This document shows, one piece after another, positions 50,906 to 61,554 of a stretch of DNA of 64,000 nucleotides (position 1 is the first letter of the stretch; each line of letters starts with the position of its first letter). The translations under genes were made by a program, and so were the position numbers. The stretch comes from Nematopogon swammerdamellus (Eukaryota > Arthropoda > Insecta > Lepidoptera > Adelidae): assembly GCA_946902875.1 (NCBI GenBank), contig OX336343.1, positions 5,383,754 to 5,447,753 on the forward strand, read 5' to 3'. The notes beneath the pieces were generated by a model. The model was not told the origin of the DNA and ran no database searches. It worked only from the letters and a program-made list of their open reading frames with translations.

Positions 50906-51337
50906 GTGCATCGAGCATAGGTGAAACTTTTGAATCTGCTGAAATACTTTGCATCTACTGAATAAATTGTCAGCCTCGGTAGCTCAGTGGTGCGATCAGT
51001 CGACTGTCATTCGGTGCATCGAGCATAGGTGAAACTTTTGAATCTGCTGAAATACTTTGAATCTACTGAATAAATTGTCAACCTCGGTAGCTCAGTGGTG
51101 CGATCAGTCGACTGTCATTCGGTGCACCGAGCATAGCTGAAACTTTTGAATCTGCTGAAATACTTTGAATGTACTGAATAAATTGTCAACCTCGGTAGCT
51201 CAGTGGTGCGATCAGTCGCCTGTCATTCGGTCCATCGAGCATAGATGAAACTTTTGAATCTGCTGAAATACTTTGAATCTACTGAATAAATTGTCAGCCT
51301 CGGTAGCCCAGTGGTGCGATCAGTCGACTGTCGTTCG
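50906..51337 (+). repeat. Tandem array of SINE heads, 108-bp unit, 4 copies
   Basis: Units start at 50906, 51014, 51122 and 51230. Each contains CTCGGTAGCTCAGTGGTGCG (tRNA-like A box) and GAATCTGCTGAAATACTTTG. The last copy flows into a complete SINE-A body (51299-51662). Confidence 0.85.
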
Positions 51338-51662
51338 TGATCATAAGCACACACGGCACGGTCAGAACCTGGATGGGTGACCAATGACCATTCGACCGTT
51401 GGATGCCGACTGTGGTTCGGATTCCATCGTAAAACTGTAGGTCTCTTCCCTTATTACCTTACTAGGTGGAAGAGTTTAATGCGCCCGTGTAATAGTTCTA
51501 TGTAATATTCTATGTAAATAGTTCGTGTTTTCCGTCCAGTTCAGTGTAGCCGGCACGACCGAAGGGAAGCACTGATATGGCACCTAGTTAACCAAGGTGT
51601 TTGGGCTGACATCATGGATGTAGTTGGTGATGTAGCCAACCGTTTCAGTTTGAATAAAAGAA
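51299..51662 (+). repeat. SINE-A copy
   Basis: tRNA-like head GCCTCGGTAGCCCAGTGGTG, diverged 5S-like part GGATGGGTGACCAATGACC, and body to GTTTGAATAAAAGAAAAATG. Confidence 0.6.
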
Positions 51663-51664
51663 AA

Positions 51665-51900
51665 ATGTAAGTATATGCCCATGGGCATTCGGTCCTATGC
51701 AGGCGTTGTGAATGCCATGCCGGCCTGACAGGCACTATTCACGCCCCTCTGGCAGGATCCGAGACTGTACTTGGGGTAAAATATATGGTCAGGGAGAGCG
51801 TTCAAGAGTTTACCGGTTCTGTAGAGGAAAGATCAGCAGAACCGATCGGTAAGCACCCGTAAGTTCAGCGTGTAGGGATGCAATCCCTGGCCTGTGCGCG
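51665..51900 (-). repeat. LINE C-terminal fragment, minus strand
   Basis: CCATGGGCATTCGGTCC, GAATGCCATGCCGGCCTGAC and GGTTCTGTAGAGGAAAGATC match 50525-50905. Confidence 0.6.
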
Positions 51901-52069
51901 TGCGCCCAGACTTGATGCTATTATCATGTACTCGTAAGGTGTATCGAGAAAAGTATGGTACGGCCGTGTTTGCTCGATTTGGCGGCGGCACTGCCGTACC
52001 CCCAGATACCAGACTAATTGTTAGTCAGTCAGTCAGTGTCAGCGATGTGCCATGTCAGTCTATGTCCTT

Positions 52070-52385
52070 TGGTCGTGCCGGCTACATTGAACTGGACAGA
52101 AATATTCCGGTGAACCACGGGAAATATTTTTTACCCATGGTCCACCTGGGTGGACTAGGAAGGTGGACCACGGGCAACAAACGAAAACACGTATAATTTT
52201 CATAGCCGTTTTCTTCGACCGACCTTCGTTCTGTGCAGGTGTACCAATCCGTACGGGTTAATCCCTACCAGGTAAATATGTACATCGTAAGATAAAGCGA
52301 TGAAACTGTAGTTTCAAGTGGAGTCCGAACCACGGCCAACTTCAACGGTCGTACGGCCACACCTAAAGCCTGACCGCACCCTCGT
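52070..52385 (-). repeat. SINE-A copy, minus strand, with insertion
   Basis: CGTGCCGGCTACATTGAACT, CATAGCCGTTTTCTTCGACC and GTCCGAACCACGGCCAAC. An extra 70 bp with a CCACGGG repeat (52114-52170) interrupts the body. Confidence 0.5.
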
Positions 52386-52441
52386 AGAAAATATAAGGTA
52401 CGGCCGCGTTTGATCGACTTGGCCCCCGCCCCGTAACTTGG

Positions 52442-52541
52442 CCCGTAACCGCTGTTTCGCTTTCATCGAATCTGGGAGCAAGGCAGTGCCCCCGCACTGC
52501 CTTGCTCCCAGATTCGATGAAAGCGAAACAGCGGTTACGGG
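52442..52541. repeat. 100-bp perfect hairpin
   Basis: Two 48-bp arms, starting CCCGTAACCGCTGTTTCGCT, are exact inverse copies around a CCCC loop. Flanks are not duplicated. Just upstream, GGTACGGCCGCGTTTGATCG (52397) repeats a phrase at 51959. Confidence 0.8.
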
Positions 52542-52579
52542 ACCCTCAGCACGTGAACGTGGTTCACTTGACCACTTTT

Positions 52580-52670
52580 GAGATGTGCGCTGAGCCACCC
52601 GTAAGGTGTCTAACGACGCCCGTGGACATTCGGTCGCACGCGGGGGTTGCGAATACCATGCCGGCCTGAC
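52580..52670 (-). repeat. LINE C-terminal fragment, minus strand
   Basis: GAGCCACCCGTAAGGTGTCT and GCGGGGGTTGCGAATACCAT. Confidence 0.5.
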
Positions 52671-52929
52671 GAGTTTTATTTTATCTTTTTCAGCTGTCAA
52701 TAAAATAAGCAATAATAGCGGCAGTAAGTCCGTAATTTGTTGTATCATTAATTAATAAATAAATACCGTCGGCTGTTTGTCTCGATATGCCTATCTGAAT
52801 CTACCACATGCCGTAAACAATATTAAATTTTACTGTTTATTTAAAGATTGTTTGATTTGAGTTTATGTGACTTCACTCATACTAAATGCTTTACCAATTG
52901 TCATATACTCAGGTCGCGTTCTGTATGAC

Positions 52930-53228
52930 CATAGCCGACTATCATTGTCTCCCTCTACGGAGACCAAGCCATGCTGCATCGTCATAGCCCCACTGCGACG
53001 TTGCTATCGCTTATTCGCTCTCGCTTGCCTACCGATGACAGGAGCGAGAGAGAAACATGAAATATCTCACCCTTCATCGGGCGACCGACGAAATCTTCGT
53101 GTTTCTCTCTCACTCCTGTCATCGGTAGGCAAGCGAGAGCGAGTAAGCGATAGCAACGTCGCAGTGGGGCTATGACGATGCAGCATATGGCTTGTCTCCG
53201 TAGAGGGAGACAATGACAGTCGGCTCTG
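52930..53228. mobile_element. Long foldback MITE
   Basis: Arms of about 130 bp (CATTGTCTCCCTCTACGGAG, CATAGCCCCACTGCGACGTT, GCTATCGCTTA(T/C)TCGC) around a 30-bp loop. Flanking 7-mers GTATGAC / GTACGAC are near-identical, a possible duplication. Confidence 0.7.
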
Positions 53229-53579
53229 GTACGACTTATTTACCCGTTGACGATGTGTAGTACATAAATAAATACGTATTATCATATACTTAACACACGG
53301 ATTTTCGTGTGAGTACGATAAATTAGGGTGCGTCTGTGTGTCCATTAGGCCTTTTATTAACCGACTTCAAACAGTTTCTCAATTTGACCTCTAGGTGTTT
53401 TTTTATAGATTTTCATTTTATTAAATTTTAATGTTACTGAGTGCGAACTTGAAAAAAAAATTGACGTACCTATACGAAATAAAAAAATTAAATCGAAAAA
53501 TTTGTTCATAAGTACCGAACCGACACTGGTCCCCGGAGCAGAATGTAATACAATTAATATATTAAAAATAAAATAGAAT

Positions 53580-53795
53580 AACAGACCACAACGTTTAGCG
53601 ATGTATTAGGACAAGATAACTATCAAGCAGTAAGTAAGAAGGCACCAGTTGAAGAACCGTGTCAAGGTGAGAGGTTGCTAGCCTGTCGCCCTTGGGCACG
53701 GCACCCAGTCCTAATCCCACAGTCGCTTTTTACGACATGCACGGGAAGAGATGCAGTGGGGCTATTCTTGTTCAGTACCGACCCCACAAGACAAT
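53580..53795 (-). repeat. SINE-B copy, minus strand
   Basis: AGGACAAGATAACTATCAAG, GAGATGCAGTGGGGCTATTC and ACCGACCCCACA. Confidence 0.55.
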
Positions 53796-53814
53796 GTATA
53801 AAATACTATAAAAT

Positions 53815-54130
53815 ATTTCTGCCCGCGGCTTCGCTCGCGTGAAATTCGTATTTAAAAAGAATAAAGTAATTAAGCCCGCTCACATGTTAGCGTAACCGAA
53901 ACAAAATTTTATTTAGCCTATCATGTGTTCCGTATAATGTGCTTGTTATAAGTTTAATCAAATTCGGATGATCGGTTTAAGAGTTATGGAGGAACATACA
54001 TACATACATACAGAAAACATTTCTAAAAATCGAAAATTTAGTTTTAGTATCATACATAGAGTCTACAAACGCAATATCTCGTAAAACAAAGTAACTTACT
54101 CCATAACCATCCCTTACAGATTTCTTATTA
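53815..54130 (+). repeat. LINE tail, inverted relative of 33395-33865
   Basis: CCCGCGGCTTCGCTCGCGTG, TAGCCTATCATGTGTTCCGT, (CATA)n at 53995-54012 and AACTTACTCCATAACCATCC. 54140-55170 beyond it shows no supported gene except an isolated SINE head at 54568-54605. Confidence 0.5.
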
Positions 54131-55355
54131 GTATTGTGACAAAAAATAGTACAATACTAGGGTCTAAGTAGATACCCGTCCAATAAGGAACTCTACCCAC
54201 CCACAAATGGCAAGCGAAGGTAACAATCGAGGTAACCAATTTGTACGTAATAGTTTCTTCCTCCTTCCACTGATATAATATGACGTCATATAATTGACTA
54301 TTTACCCGTAAATTTAGGTACAGTGATGTCACTACACCTGCTGGTCACGTAGGATGTCGTACTCAAGTGTAAAGACAAGCATGGCCTGCTCTGGCTGTGA
54401 TGTCATTAATTTTGTTTTGAGTTGCTGATCAAATTATTGCTGTTGACATGAATACATTATTACGAGGTTAATTGATCATAAAATTCCTCGAATCGTGAAT
54501 TATACTCTTGAGCGCATATTATTATCATTATTTCATAGGATATGAAGTAACTTCGCGATTCTGTCCGTCTCGGTAGCTCGGTCGGTGGTGCGATGGATCG
54601 ACGTTCGATAGGGAAAACTCTCTATCAAACGTCGAACTCTATCTAAAGTAAAAATTTTTTACTTTAGCTTTTTCTTATTATTGCTTTATTATTATACAAA
54701 CAAGTAAGTACCTAATATAAGAAACAATAATTAGTAATTGAATTTTCCAGTTCCTGAAACACAAAGTTAGTAAATGTTAGGTTTCGTAGAAAAAAGTGAA
54801 TGAAAAATTTCTTTCATCGTTTCATGTACAATTATTTTCATCCTTCAGTGTTTCCAAAGTGCATGCAACCAAATTCGAGAATTTAGTTTTCTTTCAGTAC
54901 GTATGCTGTATGTATGTATTCGTATAATAAATAGCCCCATATATACCTGTACGTACTACTAGATAGAAATGCTCAGAATGCCGAGGGCTAGCTAAGGCCT
55001 AAGAATAGAAATGATTTAATGTTAGATCAAACTAAAATTTTCCTTTGATTTGCCAAACACCAAACACAACCACACGGAAAGCACCCCATTTCGTGTATTG
55101 CGGAATGGTAATTAAGCGTCTAAACCATCATAAACAATAAACACCTACGATAACTTTTTATTCTTTTCGCATTATGGAGTTGATTTTCCTTTCAGAATTA
55201 TCTGCGAGTTGTGTCATTGTAACGTTACTAAGTACGCGGAAGGCAGCCGTGTTAGATAGAGCTAGTGTTAATAAAACAATTAGCGTTCGACATAGAAGCC
55301 GTATTGCTCGCGTACTTCGTGACACAATACCAGTAACTTTGACAACGTCATCTTC

Positions 55356-55386
55356 TATAAATACGCGGGCTGTCAGCGATCAAACT
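55356..55386 (+). promoter_or_regulatory. Candidate TATA promoter
   Basis: TATAAATA at 55356-55363 with initiator-like TCAAAC (A at 55382) 26 bp downstream, and TCAGCG at 55373. An ATG with a coding-like exon follows at 55416. Confidence 0.45.
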
Positions 55387-55415
55387 CGAAGCGCGAGGAC
55401 GACCGACCGGCGCGT

Positions 55416-55499
55416 ATGGAAGCGTCCGGAATAGCCAACGATTTTGCAAGTTTGGAAATAGCCCGTGATAGAGAATGTAAAAGAATAGAACGCTACTGG
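55416..55499 (+). CDS. Candidate first coding exon
   Basis: ATG opens 28 codons (M-E-A-S-G-I-A-N-D-F-A-S-L-E-I-A-R-D-R-E-C-K-R-I) ending E-R-Y-W and donor GTAGGT at 55500. The peptide is charged and helical in character. With the TATA box 60 bp upstream this is a coherent gene start. The following intron begins with a minisatellite, and no downstream exon was identified. The product is unknown. Confidence 0.45.
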
Positions 55500-55534
55500 G
55501 TAGGTCTTCCATTCGCTATTGGATATCCAAAGCT

Positions 55535-55838
55535 CTAAAGTCTGGACACAGCTTGCTCTGAACACAGTTTGCCCTGAACACAGCTTGCCTGACGCAATTT
55601 GCCCTGAACACAGCTTGCTCTGAACACAGCTTGCCACGAACACAGCTTGCCCTAAACACAGCTTGCCCTGACTGAACACACCTTGCCCTGAACACAGCTT
55701 GCCCTGAACACAGCTCACCACGAACACAGCTTGCCCCGAACACAGGATGCTCTGAACACAGCTTTCCCTGAACACAGCTTGCCCTGAACACAGCTTGCTC
55801 TGAATACAGCTTGCCCTGAACACAGCTTGCTCTGAACT
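55535..55838. repeat. Minisatellite, 16-bp unit, about 18 copies
   Basis: Unit CTGAACACAGCTTGCC with frequent TTGCTC and TTGCCA variants. It generates long spurious minus-strand frames rich in C-S-G-Q-A-V-F. Confidence 0.9.
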
Positions 55839-55894
55839 ATTGATATTATAACCAAAGATTATAATAACCCTAATAATATCAATAGGTTGATGGA

Positions 55895-56770
55895 CTTATA
55901 AAAACCGGCCAAGTGCGAGTCGAACGCGCGCACCTAGGGTTCCGTACCGCCACATAATTGGTCCGTTTTAATCAATTACACCAATGATTGACGCTTGTAT
56001 GCATTACCGTTTTATGATAGAGCAAAAAGAACGATCTTGTATGACCCTCTCTTAATTTTTTACTTATTTTTATGTTATTTTTTAGGGTATCCGCCAGAAT
56101 AGCAGAGGGTGGGTTTTACGGTTGTTGAAAAGAGGTACTATACATAGGCACATATCTATTTTTAACTTCGCAGATCGCTCTCCGCCCATTGATCCTACCC
56201 AATGATATTATGTTTTTGATCCTACCAAGATCCTACGTAGTATAGTTAGGAATGTTGCCTAAACTGGATTTGTGCTTCCGTGTTGATAGTGATCATTCAT
56301 GTCATGACTAAATAACACAACGATAATAATAGCGCGTGTGCGCATCTCTGCGGCATGGCTCTGTGGAAAAAAAATATGTAAAACGTAAAAATAAAATTAA
56401 ATAATAGAAAAACCGGCCAAGTGCGAATCGGATTTTTACGATAGAGCAGAAAACAAAAAATGCTCGAAAAAAAACGCGTTTCTTGTATGGGTATATCTCC
56501 CCCTTAATTTTTCAGTTTTTTCTTTTTTATTAAAAAATTTTTTTTTGGTTCACATTATGGGGTGCTCTGTACCTTTCACCAAACTATTACACAATTTTAT
56601 CTATGGTCTGTCTGGAGGCAATTATTCGTATTTTGGCGTAAGTTTCGTCTAAATCGGTTCAGTAGATCCGGAGATATCTCCGTGTGACCGACAGACAGAC
56701 AGACAGACCGACACCTGAGTGATATCACAGAATACTTGATATGGTGATACCATAAGGTCCCTTTTTTTTT
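55895..56770 (+). repeat. Two CCGGCC-family copies
   Basis: Heads AAAACCGGCCAAGTGCGAGT at 55899 and AAACCGGCCAAGTGCGAATC at 56409; (CAGA)n at 56690-56706. 56770-57170 begins ACCCGACTGCGCGACG, another dispersed lepidopteran repeat with (ATGT)n at 56813-56834. Confidence 0.6.
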
Positions 56771-57174
56771 ACCCGACTGCGCGACGCAAAGGAGGGTAAT
56801 GTGTTTATCAGCCTATGTATGTATGTATGTATGTTTGTTCCTCTGTGGCACTCTAGAGACCAAACGCGTGGGCCGATTTTGATGTTCTTACGTCAATCGA
56901 TTTGTCTTAGTCTTGCGAGTGTCACTAAAGATATGACAGTAATCAAAATTCAATATGGTGACAACTAGGTGCCATATTGTGAAAAAGAAAAAAAATTAAA
57001 GTTGACTAACTATGTTAAGTGGGGTATCGTTGAATAGGTATTTGAAAATCATCTTTAGGTTTCTCTTAACATTTTTCATTTCGAATGACCATTTAGGATC
57101 TATAACGATTTAAAGTTGGTTAGCAACCATTCTCACTTAACTTATAATAGAGTTGTGATAAAGTTCTTATTATA

Positions 57175-57771
57175 CAGGGTGTTCGGCACATCGACCGACA
57201 ATTTTTTTTGTAAGTAAGTGGGGTCATTTGCAACGTTTTGACTAATCATACTTTTTGTCAGGTGTCATGTGGTATCGAGATACGATTTTTTTCTTTATTT
57301 TTGAAAATTACCAAAATTGTCGTTCTATTCTAGTCTCTGTCCCTAATTTTGACCACATAGTGAATTATTTGTATGACGTGTGGTATACCGTCGGAAAGGG
57401 CGTAAACTAGCAAACTATTTAAAAGATAACGAAGCTCTTAATTGCTGACAGTGTGTTTTTTAATGATTAATAATTTAAAATTCTGTCATATTTTTACTCG
57501 TTCTCGGGACTTTGGAGGTCATATTAACTTCATCAAATGATATTTTTTCTAGAAGGTAAAATACAATAAATTTTATTTCGTGCTGATACAACCATAAAAA
57601 AAAGTTACAAGGGTTCAAAGCTAAGATTTTGGTCATTTTCAAAAATAAAGAAAAAAAAATCGTATCTCGATACCACGTGACACCCGGTAAATGGTAACAT
57701 GGGTCAAAACATTGCAAATGACCCGACTTACCTACAAAAAACTTTTGTCGGTCGATGTACCGAACTCACTG
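57175..57771. mobile_element. TA-flanked inverted-repeat element, 597 bp
   Basis: Ends CAG(G/T)GTGTTCGG-type and inverse, with TA on both sides (57173-57174, 57772-57773). Arms (CGACCGACAA, GTGGTATCGAGATACGATTT) pair for about 130 bp. The interior frame 57475-57717 is not convincing. Confidence 0.7.
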
Positions 57772-58028
57772 TATAAATAATTTTCATAATATAATTCTCA
57801 AAATCGAATGACAAACCCAGAAATTTACTGCTATGAAATAACGACAATAATATGTACAATCTCAAAAATTTATTCATCTATCTATAGTATCGTGTTTCAA
57901 ACATACTTCTACCTAGGTATTATACATTCGGAGATTAACGCTTCTACTGGGTCACTATTTTTGGGTTACATCTTTCAAATTCAAATTCCAGCGACGACCG
58001 CGCAATAAGTGCGTGCAAGACATGTCAT

Positions 58029-58310
58029 ATGATTCCACGCCAAAACAATGTCCATGGAGTAGGTGTCAGAATCGAACCATCGACGACAGACTTAGATGCA
58101 CTTCGTGGAGAAGGCAATATAGAACGAAAAACGTTGCCATTGATATTGTGCTGGGGTGTTACTGTACATAAGTTACAAGGAACTACTTTGGACCGAGCTG
58201 TGGTTGATTTAAGTTCACAAATTTTGCGCGAAGCCAAGCCTATATAGCCTTGAGCCGGGTTAGGTCTCTAGATGGATTATTATTTATTAATTAGTAGACC
58301 ACCGCAAGGT
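58029..58310 (+). pseudogene. Helitron/PIF1-type helicase C-terminal relic
   Basis: The frame includes L-P-L-I-L-C-W-G-V-T-V-H-K-L-Q-G-T-T-L-D, helicase motif V/VI of PIF1-like and Helitron helicases, then A-V-V-D-L. After R-E-A-K the frame breaks; in a second frame A-Y-I-A-L-S-R-V-R-S-L-D-G-L-L continues (58228-58290), the next conserved block. So it is a helicase end with a frameshift. A true Helitron end (CTRR hairpin) was not found. Confidence 0.65.
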
Positions 58311-58387
58311 ACTTAATAATCCCCACGATATTAACTCCCTCAATGCAAGGACAAGATTGCGAAATTTACCATCTTATAATCCTAACT

Positions 58388-58854
58388 AAAATGTGTAAAA
58401 CAAAAAAAGTTAATTAAAAAAATTCAAAAACCCGACTGCTTAAAAAATTCACTTTAAATAAAAACTGAAAAGAAAAAAACAAGTCCAGTAGTCTAGAACT
58501 CTGATAAGTATATTGAATAACTACATCATTGAAATTGTTTCATGATCGATACACACATATAAAACAAATAATAAACTCTAAATGCAGAACATAGCGACTT
58601 CAACAGTCGGGAGCCATTATAATTTTCCCAATAATGGGTCCCGACTGTTAAAGTCGCTACGTTCCGCATTTAGAGTTTAATATTTGTTTTATATGTGTGT
58701 ATCGATCATGAAACTGTTTCAATGGTGTAGTTATTCAATATTACTTATCAGAGTTCTAGACTACTGGACTTGTTTTTTTCTTTTCAGTTTTTATTTAAAG
58801 TAAATTTTTTAACAGTCGGATTTTTAATTTTTTAAATTAACTTTTTCACATTTT
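58388..58854. mobile_element. Large foldback element
   Basis: Arms of about 215 bp (ACCCGACTGCTTAAAAAATT, CAAGTCCAGTAGTCTAGAAC, ATGATCGATACACACATATA) meet at about 58615-58630. Arms are about 95% alike, with a central CCCGACTGTTAAAGTCGC / inverse. No open frame. Confidence 0.75.
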
Positions 58855-59284
58855 ACGGGGGGACCCTAAAATGGTATGATTTGTGTGTGTGTGAGTTAAT
58901 GTGTGAAAAACTATATGAATGTAAACTGCTGCCTCTGTGATGTTCAGAATCATTCTGAAAATGGCAGACATCCTCTGATTTTTGTAAAGAGCATTTTTTA
59001 AATTTTACGATTTAAAAATGTGTATATGAAGTGCACACTTGGCATCACTAAATTGTTCGAGGAAAGATAATGTGAAGGACAGAAAAATGGTCTGCCAGCA
59101 CGTTGCATCTGATTTGTAAATTGACAGCGCTTATAAAAATAAAAAATTAAAGGTGTGCTGTATCCATGTGCTATGTCTGCCTCATACTCATGATGCACAC
59201 AAATATTTGGCAAAAATTTCCGTTTCGTCTCCCTTTAATGGCTTGTTTAGAGCGAGATAAAACTAAAAGGTTTGCAACAAACAC

Positions 59285-59960
59285 GAATACGCTAAGCCAA
59301 GTGAAGTGCCGGCATCACAGGTCTGCCTCTTTCACTTATGTTTTTTTTTGGCTATGTACCCGCGATTTGAAGATCCGTGGATTGTAGGAGTGGGGAATGA
59401 TATTCCCTAGGAGCCCGTTCCACATCTTTGCAGTGCGGCACAAGAACGATTTAGAGAATCGAGCAGTTCGAAGAACTCTTCTGTCGACTATACCCTTTAT
59501 AGTCGATACCCTTTATAGTGTTCCGCTAGAGTATGGCGGGTTTGGCGAAGGCGAACACGAGGTGGAGAGATAAGGGAAGCAAGTTCGTCAGAGCAGCGGC
59601 CATAGTAGTACCGATAAAACGGGCTCAATGACCCAACAATACGTCTGTGCTTTAGAGGTTGAAGGTCCTTTGTGAGTACAGAGTCACCAATGAGGCGAAT
59701 GGCTCGTCGCTGAATGGAATCCAAGGCTGAAAGAAAGATGACTGCAATATTCCATCACCGGTCTTGTGCTTTATCGAGTGAAAGCAGTTGGACCGGCGTG
59801 AAAAATCGCCGACATCGGTAGAGGATCCCTAATTTTCGAGACGCTAGTTTCGCCTTGGACCGAAACCCAACGTCCCTGGACACCTCCATACCCAGGACGC
59901 CCAGACTACCATCGTTGGGGACTTGTAAAACCCAAGAAACTGAGGCAGACATCTAGGCCT
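59285..59960 (-). pseudogene. LINE C-terminus (CR1/Jockey-like), minus strand
   Basis: Pieces in order on the minus strand: L-A-S-R-K-L-G-I-L-Y-R-C-R-R-F-F (59755-59952), I-Q-R-R-A-I-R-L-I-G and F-Y-R-Y-Y-Y-G-R-C-S-D-E-L (59497-59724), and L-C-R-T-A-K-M-W-N-G-L (about 59400-59470). Frames differ between pieces. ATACCCTTTATAGT is duplicated at 59488 and 59506, a small tandem duplication that disrupts one junction. Confidence 0.7.
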
Positions 59961-59964
59961 CTGA

Positions 59965-60440
59965 TATTCCGAAGGTAGACCGTATTATACATATTTTTTT
60001 TATTAAATATGACGCTCGCGTCAATCATTTCATTACGCATCAAAATATTCTACGCTTAAATAAAATCAGTGAGCAAAATGTCTGCCAATTTGTTTTCGTA
60101 TTCAGGGAGTCATCATGAATTGAACGAACGTAACTAGACCACAATTACTTAGAAGGGCTTTTTTTACATTTTTACAACTACGTCACGCGATAGATAATGC
60201 AGAGCCCTGGATGTCTGCCCCATGGACTTTCTTCGTTTTCAGGATAATTTCGACCATCAGCCCCAGAGGCCCAGAGGCAGACGTGAGCATATGATTTAGT
60301 ACCCCTTTCTTCCAAATTCGAAGCGTTATATTGAAACACAAAAACGTAGCGACGTAGGATCTTAATTGATATCAATAAAATATCGATTCGTACTGATCTA
60401 AACTTTAATCCCTATCGATGTGAAGCATAACTGCATGGGC
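59965..60440. other. Unassigned interval
   Basis: An open minus frame at 60178-60375 has no support. Nothing else was recognised. Confidence 0.2.
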
Positions 60441-60452
60441 AAATCATATACC

Positions 60453-60503
60453 CACAGAGCATCAAATACCTACAGCGCGCGCCCCCTCATTTGATGCTCT
60501 GTG
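60453..60503. mobile_element. TIR-only hAT-like MITE, 51 bp
   Basis: CACAGAGCATCAAAT and its inverse plus 21 bp between. Flanked by CATATACC (60445-60452 and 60504-60511), the second of which also precedes the next element. Confidence 0.85.
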
Positions 60504-60511
60504 CATATACC

Positions 60512-60800
60512 CACAGAGCATCAAATACCTACCGCGCGCGCCCCCTACTAGAGACGCCCTAAGCGATAATATTTGAAACCCAAAAACTGCACGCAGTGCT
60601 GCTAGCGCTTCGTATGTGTGTGTGTGTGCTAGTTACACACAAAGAGGAGCAAGTTAGGCACACGCACAAAACAAATGCACACGCACAACTCACAACACAC
60701 ATATGTAAGTCATAGGCCACGCCCACAGGCTCCAACGGCGTTGTAGAGAAATCGCGCTGAGGGCGCCTCTAGGAGGGGCGCGCGCATTTGATGCTCTGTG
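60512..60800. mobile_element. hAT-like MITE, 289 bp, in tandem with the 51-bp form
   Basis: Same ends as 22656-22949, opposite orientation. Flanked by CATATACC at 60504-60511 and 60801-60808, so three copies of one 8-mer separate two elements. Confidence 0.85.
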
Positions 60801-61124
60801 CATATACCGAAATCGTACAAACAACCTATGCATTCGTTGCACTGATGGATGGGCGAGCCGAGAACGACATCGCTTCCTCTCATACAAAGATCAATGAACT
60901 GACTCGTTTAAGGATAATCAATTTCTTGGTACAATCTTCTCTTTACAATCCATGTTTACAATCTTATTCGAATCAAAGTGTACCTAGCCATGAAGTGATA
61001 GATAGCTAACTCAAGTTTATTGTTAAACGTAGGTATTTGGTAGGTATCACTTCAAGGTTAGTTCCTTATGTTATCTCTCGTTACTTATCTATCACGGTGG
61101 CTAATCACAAATGGCAGTGGGCAG

Positions 61125-61330
61125 CGGGCTGGGCACGTCAGCCGACGAGACAATGACTGTTGTCCTACCACTGATGCATGATGGCCGTGGACTGGGAAAA
61201 TGAATGTGGGAAAAAGTAATGTAAGAAGCGGTTCCGTACCGCTGAAGGCCGGGAGGACTGGAGAAAAATTGGAGAGGCTAATATAGCAAAGGACTTGACG
61301 CTGAAAGAGAAGTTGACTGACTGACTTGTG
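61125..61330 (+). repeat. RTE 3' end, plus strand
   Basis: GGTTCCGTACCGCTGAAGGC and GGAGGACTGGAGAAAAATTG, ending (GACT)n at 61310-61325. Confidence 0.6.
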
Positions 61331-61391
61331 TTAAATTTTTTGGGCTTACTAAGAAATATTTTAATAATATGCGCCATCTATACTCTACTTA

Positions 61392-61526
61392 GGCCCACTT
61401 GCACCAACACAAATTTAATATATAAACCAGTTTAACTCGTTAAGCTAGCACCCGTTGACTGTGAGAACCGCGTTTAAATCCATAACTCGCTACTTAACTT
61501 TAAACTCGTGTTGGTGCAAGTGGGCC
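61392..61526. mobile_element. Tourist-like MITE, TTA duplication
   Basis: 135 bp with ends GGCCCACTTGCACCAACAC; TTA on both sides (61389-61391, 61527-61529). Inverted relative of 26783-26927. Confidence 0.75.
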
Positions 61527-61554
61527 TTAGTTATGAGTACATACGTCAATATAT

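Noticed and set aside
55380..55823. Cysteine-rich secreted-like protein on the minus strand
   Set aside because: It is a translation of the 16-bp minisatellite; several frames give the same type of peptide.
60178..60375. Small minus-strand ORF
   Set aside because: No motif, no conserved composition and no neighbouring signals.
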